From positions 62,001-126,000 of the forward strand of contig NZ_BBOJ01000007.1 of NCBI RefSeq assembly GCF_000974445.1: a DNA stretch of 64,000 nucleotides, given 5' to 3'. The stretch is from Lentzea aerocolonigenes. Its GTDB lineage: Bacteria > Actinomycetota > Actinomycetes > Mycobacteriales > Pseudonocardiaceae. How positions within the stretch are numbered: position 1 is the first letter of the stretch; each line of letters opens with the position of its first letter. The translations under genes and the position numbers were made by a program. Below the pieces are notes generated by a model. That model was not told the origin of the DNA, ran no database searches, and worked only from the letters and a program-made list of their open reading frames with translations. This document shows, piece by piece, positions 28,328 to 36,931 of this stretch.

Positions 28328-28738
28328 ATGAAGACGCTCATGGTTCTGTTGCTGCTGTTGCTGGGAATCGTTCCCGCACAAGGAGTACCGGACTGCGACC
28401 AGCCCGACTGCCCGATCGTCGTGGACGCCCAGGACGGCCCGGTGCACGAGAGAGCGGACGACTACTCCGCTGTGGTGAAACTGCGCAACGGGGCGGCGAA
28501 GCAGAACGTCGAAGTGGCGTACAAGTTCGTCGACGGCACGGCGAAGCTGGGTGAGGACTACAAGGCGGCGCCGAACGGAACGGTCACGATCAAGGCGGGT
28601 CAGACCAGCGCCCGGATTCCGTACACGGTGCTGCGCGTCGACGGTCAGCAGAAGCAGTTCTACCTGCAGATCACCGCGGTGAAGCCGGGCGAGATCGGCA
28701 AGGCCGTGGGCGTGTTCACGATCGGCGGCAAGAGGTGA
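28328..28738 (+). CDS. small secreted Calx-beta-domain protein
   Basis: A 136-residue exported protein: signal peptide (1-19) and one Calx-beta-like domain (about 28-133). The hallmark YKFVDGTAKLGEDYKAAPNGTVTIKAGQTSARI matches the 'T-A-x-x-G-x-D-Y' and 'F-x-x-G-x-x' pattern of Calx-beta folds. Such domains bind calcium or mediate adhesion. A Cys pair (DCDQPDC) near the mature N-terminus may form a disulfide. It follows the 27298 gene across a hairpin, and its last 23 bases overlap the convergent AfsR-like gene. Role unknown. Confidence 0.75.
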   Translation: MKTLMVLLLLLLGIVPAQGVPDCDQPDCPIVVDAQDGPVHERADDYSAVVKLRNGAAKQNVEVAYKFVDGTAKLGEDYKAAPNGTVTIKAGQTSARIPYTVLRVDGQQKQFYLQITAVKPGEIGKAVGVFTIGGKR

Positions 28739-31499
28739 ACAGCGCCAGGGCCTGAGCCCAGTGCCTCGCGGCCTCGGTCCACCGCCCGCACCGGCCCTCC
28801 AGGTCGGCCGCCGTGCGGTGGACCGAGGCCTCCTCGAACTCGTCGGGTGCCTGGGCACGCGCGGCCAGTGCGGCCACGAGGTGGTCGCGGGCGGCGGCGA
28901 GGTCCCCCAGCGCCAGCTCGGTCTCGCCGAGGTGGTGCAGTGCCGACGCCTCGCGGTGGCGGTCGCCGAGCGCACGGCACACCTCGAGAGAGGCGGTCAG
29001 GTGTTCCCGTGCCACGGCCGGGTCGCCGAGCGCGAGCTGCGTGACACCGAGGTGGGCCAGCGCGTCGGCCTCGAAGCGGTGGTCGGTGACCTCACGGCTG
29101 ATCCGCAACGCGTCACCGAAGTAGCGCAGTGCCGGTGCGCGGTCGGCGAGCTGGTGGAACGCGTTGCCCAGCGACATGAGGGTCGCCGCCTCCAGCCGGG
29201 AGTTCCCCTTGGCGCGGAAGGTTTCCAGCGCCGCGAACAACGGTTCGACCGCCAGGTCCGGCCGGCCCATCCGCACGTAGGTGTAACCGAGGTTGCGCCT
29301 GGCGAGCGCCACCCCCACCTCGTCGCCCGCGGCGCCGTGCACCCGTGTCGCCGCCTGGTACGACTCCAGCGCCTGCCCGAACTCGCGCAGCTCCGAGTGC
29401 GCGTTGCCGATGTTGTTGTGCAGCCGCGCTTCCCCGCGCAGATCACCTGCCTCCCGCACCAGCGCGAGCGCTTGTCGTTGCACCACCATGGCTTCGGCGA
29501 TGCGTGAGGTCATCTGCAACGCGATTCCGAGTCCGCGCAACATCTCCGCCTCGGCGCGCGGGTCGCCGAGCGCGCGGGCCGCGGTGACGGCGTGCTCGCA
29601 CTGCTCGACGCGAGCGGCCCAGTTGCCGCGCGCCTCGAAGTAGCTCGTGAGCAGGTACGCCAGCTGCCACGTCTCCCGGTGCAGCCCGCGGCGGGCCGCG
29701 AGCCGGATCACGTGCGACATGTTGTCGCGCTCGGCGTCGAGGCAGGCGAGCACTTCGGCCCGGTCCGCGGTGAACGGGAGGTCGTCGCACGGCGCACGGG
29801 TCACGAGGTCATGCCGCGGGTTGAGCACCTGGCCGGCCGCGTGGGCGATCGTGAGGTACCGGTCGAGCATCCGCTCCACGCCGTCACCGAGGTCGCCGCT
29901 CTGCCGGGCGAACAGGCGGACCAGGTCGTGCAACGCGTACCGGCCGTTGCCCACCTCGCTGACGAGGTGCGTCGCGACGAGCTCGTCGAGGCCAGGGCCC
30001 AGCGCGTCGGCGAGGTCGGCGGGGAAGCTCGCACCGGGATGTTCGCCGAGCACGCGGAACAAGCGCGCCGCAGGTTCGCTCAACGTGCGGTGTGCGCTGG
30101 CGAACACGGTGCGCACCGTGCGGTCGTCGCCGTCGACCGTCAGCACGTCCAACGGGTCGTTGCGGGTCAACTCCCGGACCAGGTCCGCGATCCGCCTGCC
30201 GGGCCGGACCGCGAGACGCGCGGCCGCGATGCGCAACGCGAGCGGCAATCGTCCACAGTGGACGACCAGGTCCGTCGTCGCGGCCGACTCCGCGTGCACC
30301 CTGGTCTCCCCGAGGATCCCGGTCAGCAGGGAATGCGCCTCCGGCTCGCTCAGCAGGCCGAGCCGCACGGTGTGCACGGCGTGGCGCGTGCCGAGCGCGG
30401 AGAGCGTGTCGCGACTCGTGATCAGCAGCAGGTTGCCCTGGTCGCCCGGCACCAGCGGCAGCACGTCACGCGCGCGGCGCACGTCGTCCAGCACGATGAG
30501 CACCCGCTTGCCGTGCAACAACGTCCGGTACAGCGCGGCCGGATCGGCTGACACGCGATCCGACGGAACGCCGAGGCTGTGCAGCATCTCGGTCAGCGCC
30601 TGGGCGGGCGTGAGCCGTTGCAGGTCCAGGAACACCTGCCCGTCGGGGAAGCGTTCGGCGACGCGGTGCGCCCACTCGACCGCGAACGTGGTCTTGCCGA
30701 CCCCCGCCACACCGGAGACCACGACGATCGGCGGCAGGCAGGCCAGTTCGGCGAACTCGGCGGCACGGCCGGTGAAATGACCGGCGCGGGCGGGCAGCTG
30801 GGCCGGTTTCGCGCTCTGCAACGCGGGGTCGCGGCGCAGGATCGCGGTGTGCAGCGCGGTGAGCTCGGGGCCGGGGTCGGTGCCGAGCTCGTCGGCGAGC
30901 CGGGATCTCAGCTTCCGGAACGCTTCGAGCGCGTCGGCGTGCCTCCCGTCGAGGTGCAACGCCCGCATCAGCAGGCCGACGAGCCGTTCCCGCGTGGGAT
31001 GGCTCCCCACCAGCCGTTCGAGCTCCGCGATCGCGTCCTGGTGGTCGAGCCGGTCGGCCCAGTGGACCTCCAGCGCGGTGATTCGCTGTTCCCGCAACCG
31101 GTGGATCTCCGCGCGGCCCCAGCCGAACAGCTCGGTGCCGGCCGCCGGCTCACCCCGCCACAGGCTGAGGTCCCTCGTCCGTTCGAACAGCTCGGCGTCG
31201 ACGGTCGCGTCCAGCTGGTAGCCGCCGGGCTTGGTGACGAGCGCGCCGGGCAGGCCGCAGTCGGCGAGTGCCTGCCGCACGCGGGCGACGTAGCTGTGCA
31301 ACGACCGCACGGCCGTGCGCGGCGGATCCTCGCCCCACAACACGTCCACGAGACCCTCGACCGGGACCGTGGCACCCGCGCGCAGTGCGAGGACCGCGAT
31401 GATGCCGTGTTGCCGCGCACCGCTCAGTGCGGCCCGCCCGTGCGGGCCGCACACCTCGACCGGCCCGAGAATCCGGACCTCACCACGTGGTCCCCCCAC
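28716..31499 (-). CDS. AfsR/SARP-like regulator (BTAD, NB-ARC ATPase, TPR)
   Basis: A 927-residue cytoplasmic regulator. The domains in order are an OmpR-like winged helix (about 7-95; VRILGPVEV...GARQHGIIAVLALRAG...LHSYVARVRQAL), a bacterial transcriptional activation domain (about 100-240), an NB-ARC-type ATPase with Walker A SGVAGVGKTTF and Walker B LIVLDDV, and C-terminal TPRs (about 620-920). Such STAND regulators activate secondary-metabolite or stress genes. The GTG start lies inside a perfect inverted repeat (31481-31505). No biosynthetic cluster is adjacent, so the target is unknown; the neighbouring carbohydrate genes are candidates. Confidence 0.9.
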   Translation of the reverse strand: MGGPRGEVRILGPVEVCGPHGRAALSGARQHGIIAVLALRAGATVPVEGLVDVLWGEDPPRTAVRSLHSYVARVRQALADCGLPGALVTKPGGYQLDATVDAELFERTRDLSLWRGEPAAGTELFGWGRAEIHRLREQRITALEVHWADRLDHQDAIAELERLVGSHPTRERLVGLLMRALHLDGRHADALEAFRKLRSRLADELGTDPGPELTALHTAILRRDPALQSAKPAQLPARAGHFTGRAAEFAELACLPPIVVVSGVAGVGKTTFAVEWAHRVAERFPDGQVFLDLQRLTPAQALTEMLHSLGVPSDRVSADPAALYRTLLHGKRVLIVLDDVRRARDVLPLVPGDQGNLLLITSRDTLSALGTRHAVHTVRLGLLSEPEAHSLLTGILGETRVHAESAATTDLVVHCGRLPLALRIAAARLAVRPGRRIADLVRELTRNDPLDVLTVDGDDRTVRTVFASAHRTLSEPAARLFRVLGEHPGASFPADLADALGPGLDELVATHLVSEVGNGRYALHDLVRLFARQSGDLGDGVERMLDRYLTIAHAAGQVLNPRHDLVTRAPCDDLPFTADRAEVLACLDAERDNMSHVIRLAARRGLHRETWQLAYLLTSYFEARGNWAARVEQCEHAVTAARALGDPRAEAEMLRGLGIALQMTSRIAEAMVVQRQALALVREAGDLRGEARLHNNIGNAHSELREFGQALESYQAATRVHGAAGDEVGVALARRNLGYTYVRMGRPDLAVEPLFAALETFRAKGNSRLEAATLMSLGNAFHQLADRAPALRYFGDALRISREVTDHRFEADALAHLGVTQLALGDPAVAREHLTASLEVCRALGDRHREASALHHLGETELALGDLAAARDHLVAALAARAQAPDEFEEASVHRTAADLEGRCGRWTEAARHWAQALALFTSCRRS

Positions 31500-31505
31500 G
31501 TGGTG
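31481..31505. promoter_or_regulatory. inverted repeat over the start codon of the AfsR-like gene
   Basis: CACCACGTGG, five bases, CCACGTGGTG: a perfect 10-bp inverted repeat whose arms each contain the palindrome CCACGTGG. The GTG start codon lies within the right arm. It could be an autoregulatory operator, or an RNA hairpin that hides the start. Confidence 0.6.
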
Positions 31506-31556
31506 AACGGTAGCCCGCAGGCAGGACCTGGCGGCAGTGCGGATTCGCTTATGGCG

Positions 31557-34500
31557 TCACAAGGTCCACCGCTGCGCACCGGACCCGTTGCAGCTCCACA
31601 GCTGCACCCGCGTCCCGGTGACGTCGAGGCACTTGCCGCCGATACCGGTGATGGAACCGTTGGCCTGCAACGACCACTTCTGGTTCGGACTACCCGAACA
31701 AGACCACACGATCACACTGGTCCCATCCGCCGACGAACCACCCGACGCGTCCAGGCACAGGCCGCCGTTGCCGGTGATGGAACCGTTGGCCCCGTTGAGG
31801 GTCCACCGTTGCGCGGTACCGCGGTCGCAGTCGGCGATCCTGACCTGGGACCCGGACGTGGCGGCGGCGTCGAGACACCTTCGTGCCGCCGGGTTGACCA
31901 GCGCGGTCGACCACTTCTGCGTGGCCGAGTCGGTGCACGTCCACAGTCTGACCTCGGTGGCGACGTCGAGGCACTTGCCGCCGATACCGGTGATGGAACC
32001 GTTGGCCTGCAACGACCACTTCTGGTTCGCACTACCCGAACAAGGCCACACGATCACACTGGTCCCATCCGCCGACGAACCGCCTGAGGCGTCCAGGCAC
32101 TTGCCGTCCTTGCCGACCAACGCGTTCGTCGCCTCGGCGTAACGCCAGTCCTGCGAAGCGGCGCTGGTGCAGTCGGACACCACCACGTGGGTGCCGTCGG
32201 CGCTGCTGCCGCCCACCGGGTCGAGGCAACGGCCCGCGTTGCGCACCGGGTTGGCCGGCGGTGTGCCGGTGGCCCGGTAGGAGCGGCCGGCCACGGCAGC
32301 GAAGGTGACGCGGTCGCCGTTGCGGGTGCCGCTCACCGCCTGTCCTGTCGAGGTGTCGACGAGTGTGTAGGCGCCGGAGAAGATCGCGTTGCGCAGGGTC
32401 AGGCTGCCGGAGAACGCCGGGGTCGCGGTGAAGTCCACGCCGCCCGCGCTGGTCCAGGACGCGTCCACGGTGACGTTGCCGCGGGCCTTGAGGCCGCTCA
32501 CCGAGCCCGACGTCCACGCGCCCGGCTTGGCGGGCAGGACGTGGACGTCCCCGTTCTGGCTCTGCAGCAGCATCTCGGTGATGCCGGCGGTCGCGCCGAA
32601 GTTGCCGTCGATCTGGAACGGCGGGTGGGTGTCGAAGAGGTTGGCCAGCGTGGAGTTCTTGAGCTGTTCGGAGAGCATCTTGTGGGAGTGGTCGCCGTCG
32701 AGCAGCCGCGCCCAGAAGTTGACCTTCCACGCCTTGCTCCACCCGGTTCCGCCGTCGCCGCGCGCGGTCAGTGACACCTTGGCGGCGTCACCGAACGCCG
32801 AGCCCGCCGTGATCTGCCGGCCGGGGTGCAGCGCGTAGAGGTGCGAGATGTGCCGGTGGTCGTCGGTCCTTGCGTCCAGATCCGCTTTCCACTCCTGGAG
32901 CTGACCCCAAGAGCCGACCCGCAGGCCGGGGTCGAGCTTGTCCAGCGCGGCCTGCACCTGAGCGCGGAACGTGGTGTCCACGCCGAGAGTGGAGGACGCG
33001 GCGACGGTGTCGTTGAACAGGCCCCACACGATCTGCTGCGCCATCGAGTCGCCCGCGGTGAAGTCGCCGTGCTCCGGCGAGTACGACGGCGTGGCGACGA
33101 GCTTGCCGTCACGCGGGTCGGTGCGCAGGTTCGCCAGCCAGAACTCGCTGGCGCCCTTGAGCAGCGGGTAGACCCTGTTGAGCAGCGCCGGGTCTTGGCC
33201 GAACCGGTAGAGGTCGTAGAGCTGGGAGGCGAGCCAGCCGTTCGCCTCGGGGAACCAGAACGCCGTCGCCCAGTCGTGCACGCCCGTGAAGCCGAACGGG
33301 TTGGTCTCGTTCTGCACCACCCAACCACCGGTGCCGAAGACGTTGGCGGCGCTCGCCTCACCCGGTGCCTTCATCTGTTCCACGAACCTGACGTACGGCT
33401 CCGCGGTCTCGGCCAGGTTCGCCTGCGCCGCGTGCCAGTAGTTCATCTGGACGTTGATGTTGGTGTGGTAGTCCGACGCCCACGGCGGCGAGGTCGACTG
33501 GTTCCACACGCCCTGGAGGTTGGCGGGCAGCGAACCCGGCCGGGACGACGCGATGAGCAGGTAGCGGCCGTACTGGTAGAACAACGCCTCCAGCGCGCGG
33601 TCGTCCGCCGAGGTGCCACCCGTGTACGCGGCGCGCAGGTCGTCGGTGGGCTTGTCCGGCATCACCTGGCCGATGTTGAGCTTCACCCGGTCGAACAACG
33701 CCTTGTGGTCGGCGACGTGCTCCGCGCGCAACGTCGCGTACGACTTGGCCGCCGCCGCGTCGACCGCGGCCGTGACCGCGTTCCGGGGGTCGGCGCCGCG
33801 GTAGGACGGGTAGGTGTCGGCGTAGTTCGTGCCTGCACCGATGACGAAGGTCGCGCTGTTCGCGCCCGACACCGTCACCGTGCTGCCGCTGCTGGTGACC
33901 GTTCCGCCGTCGGTGAGCACGCGGATCTGCGCCTCGAAGATCATGCCGTTGTCGGCGAGCGTGCCGCGCACGGTCAACCTGCCGTTCGACGCGGACGCCG
34001 TGAAGTCCGACCGCGGTGAGCTGTACCGGAGCGTGAACGACACCTTGCCGGACTGGTTCGCGCCGAGCCGCCCGACCATCACCTCGCCCGGGTAGCTCGC
34101 GAAGTACTCGCGGTTGTAGGCGACTCCGCCGTCGGTGTAGCTGACCTTGGCGGTGGCGTCTCCGATGTTGAGCTCACGCCGGTAGCCGGTGGAGGAGCCG
34201 GACTGACCGGCCAGGTCCAGGTGCAGGTCGCCGAACGTCTGGTAGGCGCCGAACCCGGACTTGCGCTGGCCGAGCTTGCCCGCCACCCAGTTCGGATCCG
34301 CCTTGCCGTCGCGGTTGATCACGTCGACGACCTCCTGCAGCGCTCCCGGCCGCGGCGAGGTCCAGTTGCCGAAGTTGTACCCCGGTGAGCCGGGGCCGCC
34401 GGTCCACAGCGACTTCTCGTTGAACTGCAACCGTTCCGAGGACGTGCCGCCGAAGACCATCGCCCCGAGCGCGCCGTTGCCGATCGGCAGGGCACGGCTC

Positions 34501-34667
34501 TCCCAGTCGTTCGCCGGTTCGTCGTACCAGAGGGTGTTGCCGTCCGCCGCGGCCTGCGCCGAGGCGGTGGGGACGGCCGAGGGCCGCAACGCGACACCCG
34601 TCGACGCGACCACCGTCAGCGCGGCGGCCACGGCCAGCAGCCTGGTACCCGACCTGAGCCTGCCCAT
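31557..34667 (-). CDS. secreted GH95 alpha-L-fucosidase/alpha-L-galactosidase with two ricin-B lectin domains
   Basis: A 1036-residue exported enzyme. Signal peptide (about 1-40), an N-terminal GH95 beta-sandwich beginning [29 protein letters not shown], an (alpha/alpha)6 barrel, then two CBM13 lectin domains (about 780-1036). [18 protein letters not shown] holds the Asn residues and [17 protein letters not shown] the Asp used by characterised GH95 fucosidases. GH95 enzymes hydrolyse alpha-1,2-L-fucose of xyloglucan or alpha-L-galactose, the sugars expected for the catabolic locus at 10.5-24.5 kb. AAGGGAG precedes the ATG. The two lectin domains contain nearly identical DNA. Confidence 0.93.
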   Translation of the reverse strand: MGRLRSGTRLLAVAAALTVVASTGVALRPSAVPTASAQAAADGNTLWYDEPANDWESRALPIGNGALGAMVFGGTSSERLQFNEKSLWTGGPGSPGYNFGNWTSPRPGALQEVVDVINRDGKADPNWVAGKLGQRKSGFGAYQTFGDLHLDLAGQSGSSTGYRRELNIGDATAKVSYTDGGVAYNREYFASYPGEVMVGRLGANQSGKVSFTLRYSSPRSDFTASASNGRLTVRGTLADNGMIFEAQIRVLTDGGTVTSSGSTVTVSGANSATFVIGAGTNYADTYPSYRGADPRNAVTAAVDAAAAKSYATLRAEHVADHKALFDRVKLNIGQVMPDKPTDDLRAAYTGGTSADDRALEALFYQYGRYLLIASSRPGSLPANLQGVWNQSTSPPWASDYHTNINVQMNYWHAAQANLAETAEPYVRFVEQMKAPGEASAANVFGTGGWVVQNETNPFGFTGVHDWATAFWFPEANGWLASQLYDLYRFGQDPALLNRVYPLLKGASEFWLANLRTDPRDGKLVATPSYSPEHGDFTAGDSMAQQIVWGLFNDTVAASSTLGVDTTFRAQVQAALDKLDPGLRVGSWGQLQEWKADLDARTDDHRHISHLYALHPGRQITAGSAFGDAAKVSLTARGDGGTGWSKAWKVNFWARLLDGDHSHKMLSEQLKNSTLANLFDTHPPFQIDGNFGATAGITEMLLQSQNGDVHVLPAKPGAWTSGSVSGLKARGNVTVDASWTSAGGVDFTATPAFSGSLTLRNAIFSGAYTLVDTSTGQAVSGTRNGDRVTFAAVAGRSYRATGTPPANPVRNAGRCLDPVGGSSADGTHVVVSDCTSAASQDWRYAEATNALVGKDGKCLDASGGSSADGTSVIVWPCSGSANQKWSLQANGSITGIGGKCLDVATEVRLWTCTDSATQKWSTALVNPAARRCLDAAATSGSQVRIADCDRGTAQRWTLNGANGSITGNGGLCLDASGGSSADGTSVIVWSCSGSPNQKWSLQANGSITGIGGKCLDVTGTRVQLWSCNGSGAQRWTL
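31620..31758 (-). repeat. 139-bp internal repeat of GH95 lectin region, copy 1
   Basis: Same sequence as 31962-32100 with about 5 differences counted by eye. It encodes the [14 protein letters not shown]...[16 protein letters not shown] stretch of the last ricin-B domain. Confidence 0.9.
31962..32100 (-). repeat. 139-bp internal repeat of GH95 lectin region, copy 2
   Basis: Second copy, 342 bases from the first and in frame with it, in the first ricin-B domain. The near-identity at the DNA level, including silent positions, points to recent duplication or gene conversion. Confidence 0.9.
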
Positions 34668-34781
34668 ATCGCTCCCTTGCGATAGATCGGAGGACTCGCC
34701 GTGATCAGCGTTCGATCCCTGCGAATGCCGAGCATGATGCGGGAGCGGTGGTCACTTGCACAAGAATTGATCGGATGAATG

Positions 34782-34795
34782 TCGAACGTGTTCGA
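34782..34795. promoter_or_regulatory. TCGAACGTGTTCGA palindrome upstream of the GH95 gene
   Basis: TCGAAC/GTTCGA inverted half-sites around GT lie 115 bases before the GH95 start and just past the end of the 34799 gene. It is close to the TCGAACCGGTTCGA sites around the LacI gene at 35457, so GH95 may be in that regulon. Confidence 0.5.
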
Positions 34796-34798
34796 CGC

Positions 34799-35332
34799 TC
34801 AACGATTCAGCCAGCCGGTCGCCGCGACGACCTCACGAGCGATCACGGCCACAGCCCGGCCGTCGGTCGCAATGCGGACGACGTCTGTCGGTGCGGCTTC
34901 CGCCAGATGCACGGCCATGGTGGCGCTGCGCTGGAGGTGTGCGTCGAGCTGGCCGCCGATCTCGCGCGCGGTCAGGCGGTTCCGGGCCGTGGCGTCCTCG
35001 GCGGTGAGGAGCACCGAGGTGATCCGAGGGGTGCCGCCCATCGCTCTGGCGATCAGGTCGGGTTCCAGGACCGAGACGGTGTTGGTGTAGATGAGCCGCC
35101 GGTAGCCGAGCCCGGCGTAGTTGCCCCACAGCGCGGCGAGGTTGGCCTCCGTCATCTTCGTGCGGGAGGGGTCGTCCGGCGGCGCGGGAAACGCCTGGTC
35201 GAGGTTGTCGCCCTCGACCAGGCAGTGGGAGACGCCGGCGGCCTGCAACTGCGCGGAGACCTCCCAGCCGACCGTGGTCTTGCCGACGCCGGAACGTCCC
35301 CCGATTAGCAGTGCTTCGGTGTGATCAGGCAC
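34799..35332 (-). CDS. P-loop ATP-binding protein, small kinase-like
   Basis: About 177 residues. The Walker A motif GRSGVGKTT sits at about residues 11-19, followed by VSHCLVEGDNLDQAF, RLIYTNTVSVLEPDLI and ITSVLLTAEDATARNRLTAREIGGQLDAHL. It resembles small P-loop nucleotide kinases (gluconate-kinase, shikimate-kinase or zeta-toxin-like), but no family-specific substrate motif is clear. Possible starts are GTG 35332 or GTG 35341; the frame upstream overlaps the divergent regulator and was excluded. It is divergent from the LacI gene with shared operator-like palindromes. No antitoxin gene is adjacent, so I do not call it a toxin. Confidence 0.7.
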   Translation of the reverse strand: MPDHTEALLIGGRSGVGKTTVGWEVSAQLQAAGVSHCLVEGDNLDQAFPAPPDDPSRTKMTEANLAALWGNYAGLGYRRLIYTNTVSVLEPDLIARAMGGTPRITSVLLTAEDATARNRLTAREIGGQLDAHLQRSATMAVHLAEAAPTDVVRIATDGRAVAVIAREVVAATGWLNR

Positions 35333-35361
35333 GAGGCCCACTTCTACCGCTCCGAACGGCG

Positions 35362-35386
35362 TTCGACACTGGTCGAACCGATTCGA
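35362..35386. promoter_or_regulatory. two overlapping LacI-type palindromes in the divergent gap
   Basis: TTCGAC-ACTG-GTCGAA (35362-35377) overlaps TCGAACCGATTCGA (35373-35386; one mismatch in symmetry). They lie between the P-loop gene and the LacI gene, so they may control both. A close relative of the first motif occurs at 63364-63378. Confidence 0.55.
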
Positions 35387-35419
35387 CCGTCGTGGCGCGT
35401 GCCTTAGGATGCCGGGAAG

Positions 35420-35433
35420 TCGAACCGGTTCAT
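35420..35433. promoter_or_regulatory. TCGAACCGGTTCAT, probable autoregulatory LacI site
   Basis: Matches 12 of 14 bases of the perfect TCGAACCGGTTCGA palindrome at 36885. It lies 23 bases before the LacI gene start at 35457, the usual place for autorepression. Confidence 0.6.
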
Positions 35434-35456
35434 TCGACACGGCCAGGGAGACGGGC

Positions 35457-36470
35457 ATGAACATCGGAGAGATCGCCAAGCGGGCCGGGGTGTCCCGCAG
35501 CACCGTGTCGTACGCGTTGAGCGGCAAGCGACCGGTGTCTGCGGCGACCGTGCGGCGGATCAACGACGTCATCGCCGAGCTCGGCTACCGCCCCAACGCC
35601 AGCGCCCGCGCACTCGCCGAGGGCCGCACGCGCACGATCGGGCTCGTCATCCCGCCCGCGAGCGCCCGCCTGACCGACGTCCAGCTCAGCTTCGTGGCGA
35701 GCGTCGTCGAGGCCGCCGCCGCCCACGACCTCGACGTGCTCCTGTCCCCGAGCGGCGGCGACCACGACAGGTCGTTCGAACGGATCGTCACCGGCCGCCG
35801 CGTCGACGGCGTGATCCTCATGGAGATCCTGCTGCACGACCCGAGGGTCGAGCGCCTCACCAGCACCGGCCTGCCGTTCGTGACGATCGGCCACGTCGAG
35901 GACCCGCGCGCGTCCTGGTGGGTCGACGTCGACTACGGCGGCCTGATCAGCCGCTGCGTCCGCCACCTCGCCGACCTCGGCCACACCGACGTCGTGCTGA
36001 TCAACCGCTCGGACGAACTGGTCGCGTCGGGCTACGGCCCCGCGGTGCGCGCCACGAAGGCGTTCCTCGACACGGCGGAGGAACGCGGCCTGCGCGCCCA
36101 CGACGTCTGCTGCGCCGACGACCCCGCCGCCGGTCTCGCGTGCTTCGAGCAGATCCGGGTCAGGCTGCCGGAGGTGACGGCGGCGGTGACGATCAACGAG
36201 GCCGCGCTGCCGGGCGTGCAGCGCGCGTTGCACCGGGCCGGCCTCGACGTGCCGGGCGACTTCTCGCTGACCGGGGTGATCGCGGACCGGCTGGCCGAGG
36301 ACTTCCACCCACCGCTGACCGCCGCGGACGTGCCGGCGGGGCAGATGGCGCAGCTGGCCGTGGACCTGTTGCTGGAGCAGATCGGTGACCCGTCGGCGAC
36401 GCCTGGGCACGCGTTGCTGGCGCCGTCCGTGACGCTGCGGTCGAGCACGGGGGCTCGTCGGGGGCGGTGA
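35457..36470 (+). CDS. LacI-family transcriptional regulator
   Basis: A 337-residue LacI repressor. The N-terminal MNIGEIAKRAGVSRSTVSYALSGKRPVS is a classical helix-turn-helix, with ELGYRPNASARALAEGR as hinge helix, then the sugar-binding core. The ATG at 35457 with GGGAG upstream begins exactly at the helix-turn-helix. TCGAACCGGTTCGA-type sites occur before this gene (35420), twice before the lectin hydrolase at 36932 and near GH95, so it probably controls those secreted enzymes in response to a released oligosaccharide. Its 3' end runs into a degenerate tandem repeat. Confidence 0.93.
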   Translation: MNIGEIAKRAGVSRSTVSYALSGKRPVSAATVRRINDVIAELGYRPNASARALAEGRTRTIGLVIPPASARLTDVQLSFVASVVEAAAAHDLDVLLSPSGGDHDRSFERIVTGRRVDGVILMEILLHDPRVERLTSTGLPFVTIGHVEDPRASWWVDVDYGGLISRCVRHLADLGHTDVVLINRSDELVASGYGPAVRATKAFLDTAEERGLRAHDVCCADDPAAGLACFEQIRVRLPEVTAAVTINEAALPGVQRALHRAGLDVPGDFSLTGVIADRLAEDFHPPLTAADVPAGQMAQLAVDLLLEQIGDPSATPGHALLAPSVTLRSSTGARRGR

Positions 36471-36570
36471 CGCTGCGGTCGGGCACCGGGGCGCGTCGCG
36501 AGCGCTGACGCAGCGGCCGCGCACGGGAGCGCGACGCGGACAGCGACGCTCCACTCGAGCGCGGGGACGC
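36426..36570 (+). repeat. degenerate ~40-bp tandem repeats across the LacI 3' end
   Basis: Units beginning GTGACGCTGCGGTCG are at 36426 and 36467; decayed units (TGACGCAGCGGCCGCGCACGGGAGCG, then GACGCTCCACTCGAGCGCGGGG) follow. They share the CGTCGCGAGCGCTGAC phrase. The array begins inside the last codons of the LacI gene and continues beyond its stop. Confidence 0.6.
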
Positions 36571-36705
36571 GTCGCGAGCGCTGACACCGGCCGCGCCACC
36601 TGCGCCGCCGATGACGCTGCACCCGGTACGGGCCTCGGTCGAGTCGCCGGCTGCGCGACGCCCCTCGCCGACAACGCTGTCAAACCTGGCGACACCCAGG
36701 CACCC

Positions 36706-36770
36706 GCCACCGGCGACACCGCACCCAGCCCCAGCGCCTGCCACCACCGGCGACACCGCACCCAGCCCCA
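36706..36770 (+). repeat. short direct repeat in the gap before the lectin hydrolase
   Basis: A roughly 28-bp phrase built on ACCGGCGACACCGCACCCAG occurs twice, 38 bases apart. The 461-bp gap (36471-36931) holds these repeats, the two LacI-type sites and a promoter, and no gene that I can support. Confidence 0.6.
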
Positions 36771-36818
36771 GGCCAGCCCCGCTCCCACCGCGCACCCCAC
36801 CTCCTGACGATCACCCAT

Positions 36819-36832
36819 GCGAACCGGTTCGA
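36819..36832. promoter_or_regulatory. LacI-type site GCGAACCGGTTCGA, distal
   Basis: Matches TCGAACCGGTTCGA in 13 of 14 positions. It lies about 100 bases before the start at 36932 and 66 bases upstream of the perfect site, compatible with repression by looping. Confidence 0.65.
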
Positions 36833-36844
36833 TCCGACATACCC

Positions 36845-36898
36845 TTGCCCTGACACTCCCTCTGCGCGTACTTTCACTCCTCGATCGAACCGGTTCGA
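36845..36898 (+). promoter_or_regulatory. promoter and perfect LacI operator of the lectin hydrolase gene
   Basis: TTGCCC (36845-36850), 18 bases, TACTTT (36869-36874) is a plausible promoter. The perfect 14-bp palindrome TCGAACCGGTTCGA at 36885-36898 would lie at or just after the transcription start. This is a classical repressor-blocked arrangement. Confidence 0.65.
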
Positions 36899-36931
36899 CT
36901 CTCCGTTCCCCTGACCAGTCACGGAGTCCTC

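Noticed and set aside
34799..35332. Zeta-type toxin of a toxin-antitoxin pair
   Set aside because: Only the P-loop is shared; no antitoxin gene is adjacent and the toxin substrate motifs are not apparent.
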